DNA of 64,000 nucleotides, taken from Lyophyllum atratum. Lineage: Eukaryota > Basidiomycota > Agaricomycetes > Agaricales > Lyophyllaceae. Shown here piece after piece: positions 11,821-21,935 of this stretch. The position numbers were made by a program, and so were the translations under genes. Each line of letters starts with the position of its first letter. Within the stretch, counting starts at the first letter, position 1. The notes under the pieces are model-generated. The model made no database searches, had not been told where the DNA came from, and was given only the letters and a program-made list of their open reading frames with translations. The DNA lies in assembly GCA_014905825.1 (NCBI GenBank), contig JACGCN010000075.1:62001-126000 (forward strand), read 5' to 3'.

Positions 11821-11979
11821 ACCTAAGATAAATCGAGACTGACCCCAGAACGTGAACATACACTCACATGAGTCGTCTCCCGTCTTCGTCGGATGAATAC
11901 GGCCCTTGGGATGCTGAAATATATCAGTATTTACGTGCATAAGCACATCCGTCGTCCCCGACGAAGGGTCGACACTGGC

Positions 11980-12530
11980 CCCAACATGAAAATACACTCA
12001 CATACTTGAGAGGGAAAAGGGTGTCTGCGGTTTCGTCCTGGATGAATAGTGCCATCGTGAACATAAGTAAAATTTTCCGAACCACTTCACAAAGGGGAGA
12101 GGGGTATTCAGATAAGAGGGGAGTGGGAATGTTCGAAACGCGTAGGATGAGCATGAAGAGACGGGAATAAACGTAGAGGTTACCAGCGTACACAGGTCAG
12201 AGTAGCTGGTGGAGCCCCGTGGGCGAGAGAATGCAAGGCGTACATGGGAGGCGTGGATGGATAGGGAGCGGGGGTTACTACAAGGAATAGCGCGCATCGC
12301 GAGCATAAGTAGCGCCATAGCGAACATAAGTATTGATTTTTGAACAAGGGTTATTGGGAGAGGAGTGGAGATGATCGAGACGACGAGGACGGGCGTGAAG
12401 AGATGGGAATAGATGTACAAGGTTGCCAGCGTACACGGGTCAGAGTATCTGGTGGAGCCCGGTCGACGAGAGAATGCAAGGCGTGCATGGCGTCGATTTT
12501 AGAGAATAACGCGCATAGCGAGACATAAAT
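11980..12530. repeat. Imperfect ~230-bp tandem duplication
   Basis: 12105-12260 and 12345-12500 share GGAATA-ACGTAGAGGTT/GGAATAGATGTACAAGGTT, CCAGCGTACAC, GGTCAGAGTA, TGGTGGAGCCC and GAGAGAATGCAAGGCGT. No coding region is supported. Confidence 0.75.
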
Positions 12531-12562
12531 GAAAGCTTAAGTGATGTAAGTATACAGTCCTA

Positions 12563-14404
12563 CTATGCGTCTACGAGGAATATAGGTACTGCACCATGCC
12601 TTAAGAGTACACGAGGGGCGGCTTCAGCTATTCCTTGCGCGTTCAAGGCGGGAGGGAGGCGTGTAAATGAGCGCAACGACGCCGTCGGCCATATCTTATC
12701 CTGCTGTGCATCAGGGATCCACTTCCAGTCCCTCACCCTCTTCCAAATCGCCTCCCGAGTATCGTCGACGAGTTCCTTACTGTGCTTGCCATCGTTGATG
12801 AAGTTCAACCACAGGACGAAGTAGGGGCACTTGGTCCACTGAACACTGCTCTTTGTCTCGAAACCACGCTTCGGAAACATCCACTTGAACGCCCTAGCCC
12901 AGTCGTTCGTGTCTCCATGCTTGTAAGCGACCGCGCGCCACATGTCCGAGAGGGTAAGGTTCTGGTATATGTCCTCCCTGGCTTGTCGCTTCTCGACATC
13001 GCTAAGTTTGAGGTAAGACGCGTTAACGGCTCCCTTAGGGTTGGGTGACTTTGCAGCAATGTCGATGAGGAACTGGCGGAATAGGTCGGAAGCGAATGTG
13101 TCGAGGACTATGGGAGCTTCGTCAGGAGGTGGAGAGAGGCGCTCCTCTACGTCGGAACCGTCATCGTAGGAAGGTGGGGGGAGGACATGGCCTCGAGCGC
13201 CAAGGTGGAATAGGTCTGGCTCTGGTTCGCCAGTCCAGTTGACGTAAGTGACCATCTTCGACTTGCTCATCGTTGAGCGCGTACGAGCAACGAGGCCATG
13301 GTCGACAACACCAGTCTTATGCAACTTTCGTTCTATCTCGTTCAAGGGCGCTTTGAACCAGTACTTGAAAGCTGCGCCAAAAAGAACGGGCCCACCCATC
13401 CGAAGGCGGGGGACGTCACCTATCATCATGCGTCTGAGAAAGACACATCCGTAGGGGTTGTAGGCAACCCTATCGATGACGCGCTGCTCGCCCTCATCAT
13501 CATCCTCCTCCTCCTCCTCCGCTTCCTGTGGAATGGCCCGGAAATACGCCAGAGTGCTACGGTCCACGTCCGCCGCCTCTGTCACAGGGAGTATCGCATT
13601 CATGAGCATCCTGGCTGCGGGCCTGTCCTCGGGACGTGCATGCTGGCCGTTCAGTAACCAGACGCAGCCGGCGGTGAGGGTGAGAGCGTCAGGAAGGACT
13701 CGCATGGCAGAATTTCCTTGAGCCTGCAGGTCGAAGACTTGGCTGATCGCCATGAGTCTCACAAGGCGAAACGACCTAAAAGTCCAGGCATGTCAGCGAG
13801 AATGTCATAATCGTGCGTAGTCTGACTTACCACCACTCTGCCCGTGTAAAAGAACAAATGCACCTGCGGAACGCCGTTGAGTTGAAACGGACCAACACCT
13901 CCGTAGCTTTGCTATATGGTACTCGGACCTCGAGACGGGCGCTCGAAGAGTTTGCTCGTTTGGCGGTGTCATAAATAGTGTGTAGACCTTCGATGGTTCT
14001 CGTTGGGTGGTCTGTACCCATGGCTTCCTTGGTCTCAATAAATTTCGCGTGGTGGCCCGCATCTTTGTTAGACACGACAGATTTATCGGTCGTATACGCC
14101 TGTATGTAAGAGACCTCGAACTCGCCTCGCGCTTGAACGCCAGGGGTTGCTCGGAAGCCGCTGAGGGCGGTGAGGTGGCTTGCAGGATCTCGGGCATACT
14201 GGGAGGAGCCGAGTTCGGTTATTCTTCTGGCGTGGTAGTCGGAGATACGCAACGCCTCTTGGACGACGATGTTATGGGTGGATGTGATCCATTGGAGGCA
14301 TCGCCGGTCGGGGCTACTGATCTCGATGGCGACGTCGACATACCAGTCGCCGACTGCGGGGGCAGCAGGAGAGAGATTGGCCTCCCGGATTATAAGAGGT
14401 TTTT
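12563..14404 (-). pseudogene. 5'-truncated paralogue of the 53-55.8 kb gene
   Basis: Two exons, 14404-13831 and 13775-12563, are joined by a GT-AG intron (13776-13830). They match the last 1.8 kb of the 881-residue gene at 53010-55765 along their whole length: GDWYVDVAIEISSPD/GDWYVDVAIELSSPD, LTLTAGCVWLLNGQHA/LTLTAGCVWLVNGQHA and PDAQQDKIWPT in both. The frame is open to the stop at 12563, including a Glu/Asp-rich stretch near residue 240 of the truncated product. Homology fades out at about 14400, just before a G-rich stretch and the 59-bp satellite, and no initiation codon or first exons are visible. Function unknown for both copies. It may still be transcribed, but it cannot make the full protein. 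Confidence 0.7.
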
Positions 14405-14460
14405 GTAAATGGGTGGGGGTTAGGCCTAGGTTGGGGCTAGGATTTGTGATTATTTCGCAC
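14405..14460. other. G-rich junction between truncated gene and satellite
   Basis: Short stretch with GGGTGGGGGTTAGGCC and GGTTGGGGCTAGG separating the truncated gene from the satellite. It is a plausible breakpoint. No repeat of TTAGGG is present, so it is not telomeric. Confidence 0.5.
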
Positions 14461-15447
14461 TTGCTACTGGATGTAAGTGTGAATCACCTGCGCGGTGGAT
14501 GACGGGCTCCACCGCGCGAAATATTCTGGAGGTAAGTGTGATTCAACTGCGCGGTGGATGACGGGCTCGACCGCGCGAGATATTCTGGATGTGAGTGTGA
14601 ATCAACTGCGCGGTAGATGACGGGCTCCACCGCGCGAGATATTCTGGATGTGAGTGTGAATCAACTGCGCGGTAGATGACGGGCTCCACCGCGCGAAATA
14701 TTCTGGAGGTAAGTGTGATTCAACTGCGCGGTGGATGACGGGCTCGACCGCGCGAGATATTCTGGATGTGAGTGTGAATCAACTGCGCGGTAGATGACGG
14801 GCTCCACCGCGCGAGATATTCTGGAGGTGAGTGTGAATCAACTGCGCGGTAGATGACGGGCTCCACCGCGCGAAATATTCTGGAGGTGAGTGTGAATCAA
14901 CTGCGCGGTAGATGACGGGCTCCACCGCGCGAGATATTCTGGATGTGAGTGTGAATCAACTGCGCGGTAGATGACGGGCTCCACCCTCACATCCAGAATA
15001 TCTCGCGCGGTCGAGCCCGTCATCCACCGCGCAGAGCCCGTCATCTACCGCGCAGTGGATTCACACTCACATCCAGAATATCTCGCGCGGTCGAGCCCGT
15101 CATCCACCGCGCAGTTGATTCACACTTACCTCCAAAATATTTCGCGCGGTGGAGCCCGTCATCTACCGCGCAGGTGATTCACGGGGCACAGTTGATTCAC
15201 ACTCACATCCAGAATATCTCGCGCGGTCGAGCCCGTCATCCACCGCGCAGTTGATTCACACTCACATCCAGAATATCTCGCGCGGTGGAGCCCGTCATCT
15301 ACCGCGCAGTTGAATCACACTTACCTCCAGAATATTTCGCGCGGTGGAGCCCGTCATCTACCGCGCAGTTGATTCACACTCACATCCAGAATATCTCGCG
15401 CGGTCGAGCCCGTCATCCACCGCGCAGTTGATTCACACTTACATCCA
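14460..15447. repeat. 59-bp satellite in two head-to-head arrays
   Basis: Nine direct units (CTGCGCGG starts at 14488, 14547, 14606, 14665 and so on, every 59 bp) run to about 14985. The array then flips and about eight units run in the opposite orientation to 15447. Each unit has an internal hairpin: stem GCGCGGTGGA / TCCACCGCGC around an 8-base loop. It also carries a GTAAGTGTGA or GTGAGTGTGA tail. The whole is therefore a ~1-kb near-palindrome made of palindromes. Three further units lie at 16750-16895. Confidence 0.92.
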
Positions 15448-15780
15448 GTAGCAAGTGTGGAATATTTTGCGCTACTGTGTCAGTTACCTATGATCCTAGC
15501 TTATTATCTGCGCGGTTTATGAGAGGCGTCACCGCGCATGGTTTTCACCTTGTGCATATATGTGCCCGATACATGAGAGGATTCACCGCGCATAATATTT
15601 ACTACTTGCTACACTTGAGTCTCGATGTGAGTGTGGCAAGAATGTAGAATGAGACTCGTGTGTTCCACAATTCACGTCCCTGGGCCACACTCAGGCCACA
15701 CTTGCGTCTCGACGCGAGTGTGAATCAATCGGTAATAGGCTGTTTTCATACGTGATTTTAAATTCCGACAAATTTGAAGA
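15380..15780. repeat. ~400-bp direct duplication, copy 1
   Basis: Nearly identical to 16843-17243 at a constant offset of 1463 bp (landmarks GTAGCAAGTGTGGAATATTT, TTATTATCTGCGCGG, TGAGACTCGTGTGTTCCAC). Contains GCGCGGT...ACCGCGC hairpins and two copies of the central 26-bp palindrome family (15610-15636, 15697-15722). Confidence 0.92.
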
Positions 15781-15944
15781 TGCACGAATCAAGAGCCGTA
15801 GTTGTGGTGGCCTGAAAGGTTCCTCGGCGCTGGGGACCTAAGATGGCTACGAACTCACAGCTCCTGACTAGCTGTGAACCCGCAGTGAAAGCCCAATACA
15901 ATGTATTATATTATTTATACCCAGTCCGACTGGCACTAAGTCAC

Positions 15945-16680
15945 CTTTGTGATGCCGGCGGCCCTGCCATGAGGTGATTAATGTTCATACAAGGAACACG
16001 ATGATAGTAGGCTCACGGTAGGCACACTGTTCCTCCTTCATCTGTCTTTATTCTGAGTATTATCGTGCCCTTGAAAGAACAACATCAGGAATGAGCAAGA
16101 TGATACTATGACATACTCACATCGGGCATGCGACTCGTGTACTCCACGCTCCCATAGATGATTCGGCCGTTGGAGGCCCAGAAGTAGACTCGGGTATCAG
16201 CCTGAGAAGAATCCAACTTTCAGTACAAAAAGGCAGAGGGAGGGGTCGGGCTACATACGGGATATTCGGACATAGTGAGGATGGTTATGAACTAGTTAAA
16301 ATCGGTTGAGATACCCAAGGGGCTGAGACATGTGAGCATTTCTATGGTCCAGGTTTTAAGGACGCCAGCTAAGGCGACAACGTGGCCAACGTGTCAATAA
16401 AATCAAGGGGCCTTCTGCCGTATCACAGATGATAATAACGTTATGTTCGTAACTAGTCGCCTCGTGTCCTATCGCGAAGCGCCCAGAAATCGCATCTTCA
16501 CCAGGTCTTCATGTTCCCATCGTCAACGGGGGCAGCCATGCTTTCTGGTGCTTGAGGAGATTTCGCTCATGAGTGAGAAGAGTTCTGATCATAATAGATA
16601 TATACTCAGGGAGTGGGCTACATGTGCGAAAACGGCAGGGAAAGGTTAATACGTTACATAAACGGGGTCCGATCGAAGGA
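15945..16680. repeat. Duplicated segment, copy 2
   Basis: Sister of 11235-11820, somewhat longer because of an insertion near 16300-16350. The minus-strand mini-ORF reads TRVYFWASNGRIIYG here. A one-base length difference near 16395 breaks the upstream frame that is open in copy 1. Confidence 0.7.
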
Positions 16681-16842
16681 GAACAGGCGTAGATGCCTCC
16701 CGTTAGACATCGCCCCCATCTCGACGCTTCTTGGGGACTATCTTCTTCTTGACAGCATCTACCGCACAGCAGGTGAATCACACTTACATCTAGGATATTT
16801 CGCGCGGTCGAGCCCGTCATCTGCCGCGCAGGTGAATCACAC

Positions 16843-17243
16843 TTACATCCAGAATATTTCGCGCGGTCGAGCCCGTCATCCACCGCGCAGTTGATTCACA
16901 CTTACATCCAGTAGCAAGTGTGGAATATTTTGCGCTACTGTGTCAGTTACCTATGATCCTAGCTTATTATCTGCGCGGTTTATGAGAGGCGTCACCGCGC
17001 ATGGTTTTCACCTTGTGCAGATATGTGCGCGGTACATAAGAGGATTCACCGCGCATAATATTTACTACTTGCTACACTTGAGTCTCGATGTGAGTGTGGC
17101 AAGAATGTAGAATGAGACTCGTGTGTTCCACAATTCACGTCCCTGGGCCACACTCAGGCCACACTTGCGTCTCGATGCGAGTGTGGATCAATCGGTAATA
17201 GGCTGTTTTCATACGTGATTTTAAATTCCGACAAATTTGAAGA
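16843..17243. repeat. ~400-bp direct duplication, copy 2
   Basis: Sister of 15380-15780 without indels, ending at TTTGAAGA just upstream of the first ParB-like gene. Includes two 26-bp-type palindromes at about 17073-17099 and 17160-17185. Confidence 0.92.
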
Positions 17244-17548
17244 TACGTATCGCACACTTGCTTCGGAGCATGAGACTACCCCGGACCCAAGATTTGAGAA
17301 TGGTACACAATATATGTGAATCCGCTGAATTTTTCCTTCATCTTCGAAGAAAATCTTACTTTGGATGCTTAAGTACGCTCAACTTGGCCTACTACGGACT
17401 AATTAGTAGAGGACATACTTTCCGTAGTGATTGTTCGTGTGCATGGCGGAATCACCCCACTGATTGAATGACAAAATCCAATCACCCATGATCTGATTGC
17501 ATCCATACTGGTCTATTCCCTACCGCCACGAGCAGGCATACTTCACAA

Positions 17549-20500
17549 ATGTTCGGGACTATTGAAAAAGTGAGTACTCAATTTCAACGAGCACTCTGCA
17601 ACTAATGCCCCGTGGAGAATGGTGCAGCAAGTATCAAGCTTCAAATGGATCGTGAGCAAGAACTAAGAACAGAGGAGGCTTCTGCCCTGCTAGGGTACGG
17701 AATGCTCGCTCTCAAAAAGTCCCAGGACCATCCTGCGGTCCGCCTCCAGTTTGGCAAGTTCAACGACAGGAAACTCCGCACCAAGGATGTCGAAAAGATG
17801 GTCCTCAGTTTCACCCATGAGGGATACAACCACAGGCAGTTGACCAGCGCGATACCAGTATTGGTCGATCCTTTGTGGTTTGAGAACCAAAATTTCCTCA
17901 AAAATCCCGCCCTCAACGAGACATTGCCCACGATAACGCTGAAGCCCGACTACCAGAAGGCTTCTATCCTGGCCCTGAGTGGCCAGCACCGCTTTGCAGC
18001 GGCACTTGTGTATCTCGAAAGCTTCGAGAACGATTTACAAACCAAGGATCAACGACTGGCCAAGGATCTGAAGGTTCCGAAGAAACTTGGGCAGGAGGAG
18101 ATTGCTGCAAAGGAGGAGGACATCCGAGTCTTGAAGGCCACATTGGAGGAGTACAAAACCTGGGCTTTTGTTTTCTATGACAAAGGTGAGTGTTTCATGT
18201 AAGTATATATATTCATGGTATGATGACACTGAAACTGAATCCAGGGAAGGCATCGCAACGGCTCTGCAGCCATCTCTCTCGGAACCAGGCAACACACGAC
18301 TACAACGAAACTGAGGAGGATCGACTGGCACTTAGCCTTCGCAATATTCGATCCGCGCAACTGGGTCAGGACCAGGAAAAGGCCTGCCTCGTGGCCATAG
18401 AGGGCACGCGAAACCCGAAGTCATCGTCCCTGCTACGGAGCAAACACGCGCGTCCAATGCTCATTGAGATGATAAGGGCTGGGTCGTACTATCGACAGAG
18501 CGATATATTCAACATTCGCTGGTTATCTAGCGCATTCCTTGGTGTTCATGGAGCGGTAAGCAGCCCAAAAAAAGAGATAATTCTTGTATAAATATACATT
18601 TTTCCTTGTAGATCCTTGCGTTTACAATTTCTCGCGGAATCAGGCGGTTAATTAGGCTCTTCAGCGCCAGTCCTTTCCCTACTATAGCAGAAGTCATGGC
18701 CACTATCGAAGCCTGGAATAAAACTTGGGAATCACCTCAGGCCTCGCCAGAATACAAGGCGGTCCAGCAAAGAATACAATCCGTTGCGGGAGCCTTTGAG
18801 TTGGGGGAAGATCTAGATGACCACCGGGTCCCTGCATCATTGCTTTCCAAAATCGATGCTATCGCTCAGGAGCAGTTTGGGACTGCACCCAGGATGCTCG
18901 GACAGGATACTCCGAAGTACCGTGAAGGACTGGAGGCATACAAGTCGCAGGTTAGAGATCTCTTCGCCGGAGATGCAGTCAAATGGAAGACACCGGAGGC
19001 GAAAGTCGTGGCACTTGCACGGCTCGAGTGGCTGCTGACATGCAAGGAAGGATATGCCTGCGAGCTCCCTCTGATGACAGAATGGGTCATAAAGACGCTC
19101 CACGAAAGTCTCAACATGGTCCCAGAAGCTCTGAAAGAGGTAGGTGAATTTCCGCTTTCTCCTTTACCTGCACACTTGCTCCTAGACGCAAGTGTGTCAT
19201 CAAGCAATCATACACCTTCGTGGTGCACACTTACTCCCGGACGCAAGTGTGTCATCAAGCTATCATATCCCTCTGGGGTGGGCCCACAGGCAACACTCAC
19301 GCCTGGATGCAACTGTGTACCGTAAATCCACCATAGCAGCAGACTGACTTCCTTTTGTTACAGGTCACTCGGTGGTTTTCGCCCATGGTGGATCATGTCC
19401 TCATTCAGAACAAAGACAATGAGCAGGACTACTCCGCCTATATCAAGATGCATATAGACCTCCGGTGGCAGTCGAAGTCTGATCGTGATTCTGTTTGGCG
19501 TGAGGTGAAGCGCTCGCATTGAACGCATAACTCAGTGAAAACTCAAGGGTCCATGTTCTATCTAGGTCGTTATTGGTATTTGGGACTGTCTTTGGACCCA
19601 CCTGGCGCCACTCAATGGCTATTTCCTTGAAATGGATCCAGACTACGAACGGGTCACCTCTAAGGATGCCTTTCAGGTCGTCTTTGGTGAGATCACCGAG
19701 GAATGTGTCAAAACGTCAAAGGCGAAGGCATCAAAGTTCGTCGTGAGCGATAAGGACATTGACCTCTCGATCCATAATCCACCTGGCGACGAACACGGTG
19801 CACTGCAGCAAGTCCTCACCTTCGCTGGCTGGAAGGAAGCTCGTGCTGGATATATCAAGGCGGCGAATTCCATGCGCGAGGGAACCTCCCCACCTAATGA
19901 CGGAGGCACCTACAGCTTGCTCCATGCCACTCCGTGGGTACTTGAACCCAAGGCAATCAAGAAAAACTACAAGCGCGTCATATCCATGGTGGGAGCCGCA
20001 GCAGCCGAACGAGCATTTCTAGTATCCTACCGGCCAGATCTCCTCCTCGAAACGCCCGCCGGTGCGTTCAGATGTAAACTAAACGAGGTATTGTCTGCAT
20101 TGTTACCCAAATCTCAGACGACCATCGATCCAGTATTTGAATGGCCGGACGGTCTCCTTTGCATGGACCATGATCACAAATCAGCCCCTGTCCCCACCGT
20201 ACTTGAAGGCTACACAAATCTTGAGGTCCAAAGCATTATCCTTGACACTTCTCGGGCGGTCCAAAGGGTCCTCCGCCCGATTGAACGATCAAAATTCGCT
20301 AAGTCTTCTACTGAGGACAATGAAAAGGCACCAATTTGCATAGAAGTGTTTCGTGCGCTGGCGACGCTCCTCTGGGTAAGAGTTCGTCATAGTAAGCAAA
20401 TTGAAACTGATTTTCCACTCAGGCATTTGAAGTCAATACGTACCGCCAACGCACAAGAGAAGTCGATCCCGATGCCCATATTAGTAGAAAGGCCGTTATC

Positions 20501-21200
20501 CCGCACTTCCAACGCAGTCGAACGAAGTTCTATCAAGACAAGAACACAAGTGACTTTGAAGATACAGATCACGAAGGCGTAGGTGAAGATATGGACGAGG
20601 AAGAGTGCAAAGCGGGTGGCTCTGATGAAGACTTCGACGACGGAGGAGATTCTGGCCAGGAGCCTACCCAAGGGTCTTCTGCGCCAGATATATCTATGGG
20701 CCGTGCTTCCTGGAGTCCACACTCAACCGACACTATGGCTCAGGATTTGTCTATGGGCTTGGAGGCAGGAGTTCAATCACTAGCCCTCGACAATCCCACC
20801 ACTGGTGAAATCTTGGAGTCTGTTGATGAGAGGCTCGACGGGCAGTCCGACCTGGAGATGGACGACAGCATGGTCAGCTCCATCCAAACCATGGATCGCA
20901 TCCCCGATGGAGAGGAACACATTGCAGATACTGCTCACACTCCCGAAGATGTCGACATGGCTACAGAGAGCAGTACGAGAAAGGCGGCCGCACATAATCG
21001 ACGAATCAAAGCTAAAAAGGCAGGGCAAACAGGAAGGAAACGGGCTCTTAGCTCTCCCGGTAAACTTCTTTAGTACATACTCTCTCTGAGTCGCTCCTAA
21101 CTCTCTTTCAGAGTCTAAACGTGGAGCAAAGAAGACACGAACATCGAAGCAGAATCTTGAAGATGAATATGAGCTCGATGGAGCAGAGGGGTGGGCATAA
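17549..21200 (+). CDS. ParB/sulfiredoxin-fold-like protein, paralogue 1 of 4
   Basis: Eight exons keep frame to 1034 residues: 17549-17569 (start tentative), 17618-18185, 18245-18555, 18612-19139, 19364-19504, 19566-20375, 20423-21059 and 21112-21200. The N-terminal domain follows the ParB pattern: N56-D-R58, a helix ending in SFTHEGY, a strand AIPVLVDPLW, then GQHR at 129-132 followed by FAAAL. Sulfiredoxin has FGGCHR at this spot; the Cys is absent here, so peroxiredoxin repair is unlikely. The middle 700 residues (LSRN, SYYRQSDIF, VTRWFSPMVDHVL, PIERS) are shared by all four paralogues but unrecognised. The C-terminal ~240 residues are acidic and low-complexity, ending in basic KAKKAGQTGRKRALSS and KRGAKKTR, which suggests nuclear location. 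The fourth intron (19140-19363) is 224 bp and holds palindromes; the others are about 47-61 bp. Molecular function is unknown. Confidence 0.75.
19140..19363. repeat. Palindrome-bearing long intron of paralogue 1
   Basis: Three palindromes of ~26 bp lie at 19171-19196, 19226-19251 and about 19293-19318, with arms CACACTTGC/GCAAGTGTG or variants. They sit inside the only long intron of the gene, between codons for LKE and VTRWF. Confidence 0.9.
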
Positions 21201-21935
21201 TGACAATTGACGTAGCAGGATTTCGGTTTACTATATTTACTATGTTTACTATGTTTACTATGTTTCCCAAGATGATATCATGACTAGGTACAACTAGGGT
21301 AATGATTGTGAGTGAGGTTTGCCTTAATAAGAACTGTGACTCAGACTCCAAGATCTCGGTACGGCACCATCCGGTATTTGATTCGCAACGTTCACGTCGA
21401 GACGCAAGTGTGCTGAAAATCACAACTGATGAATTGCTCTAATCTTTGATTGCAATCACCAACATATTCCGATCAGAGATTTTTCCAACTTTTCGGGGCA
21501 AAATTCGACGTAAATGTGTGCATAATAACCCTAAGGTCTATCGCGTGATCGTATCCCAGATATTCTACTGCGAAGCTTGGCATCTGCGCTTTCGCAATAC
21601 CTGTTATATTTATTTGCTCTGTATTGATGCTGGTATATACTTGGTCTGTAAGGACAAGAATTCGACAACAATCGTGAAAGTTGCGGTCAAAAGAAAGATC
21701 GGGAATGAGCGAGTAAGGGCGTGAATTTTCTGTTGTGCAACAGCCATGGTATAGATTGAGGGAGGGTCATGTATTGACCCCATGACCCATCGCCAGATTC
21801 CGCCATCGGTTACATTGGTAACAACACCAAAGTTGAGCCAGGCTTCATTCGAATACCGCTTGAACAGGTTTCTGACGACACTACAGCCAGGATCTTTTAA
21901 TCGATGAGTATCACAAAGGTGCGTGGTGAACGTTG
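21201..21935. other. Intergenic between paralogues 1 and 2
   Basis: Contains a run of TATGTTTAC triplet-like repeats near 21230-21265 and one decayed palindrome of the 26-bp family at about 21393-21412. An ORF at 21446-21724 shows no family features and is not supported. Confidence 0.5.

Noticed and set aside
14460..15447. CRISPR-like array of palindromic repeats
   Set aside because: The 59-bp units are contiguous with no unique spacers, flip orientation midway and lie in a eukaryotic gene setting without cas genes.
21446..21724. ORF of 92 codons between paralogues 1 and 2
   Set aside because: No family features, no splice support, and composition like the flanking intergenic DNA.
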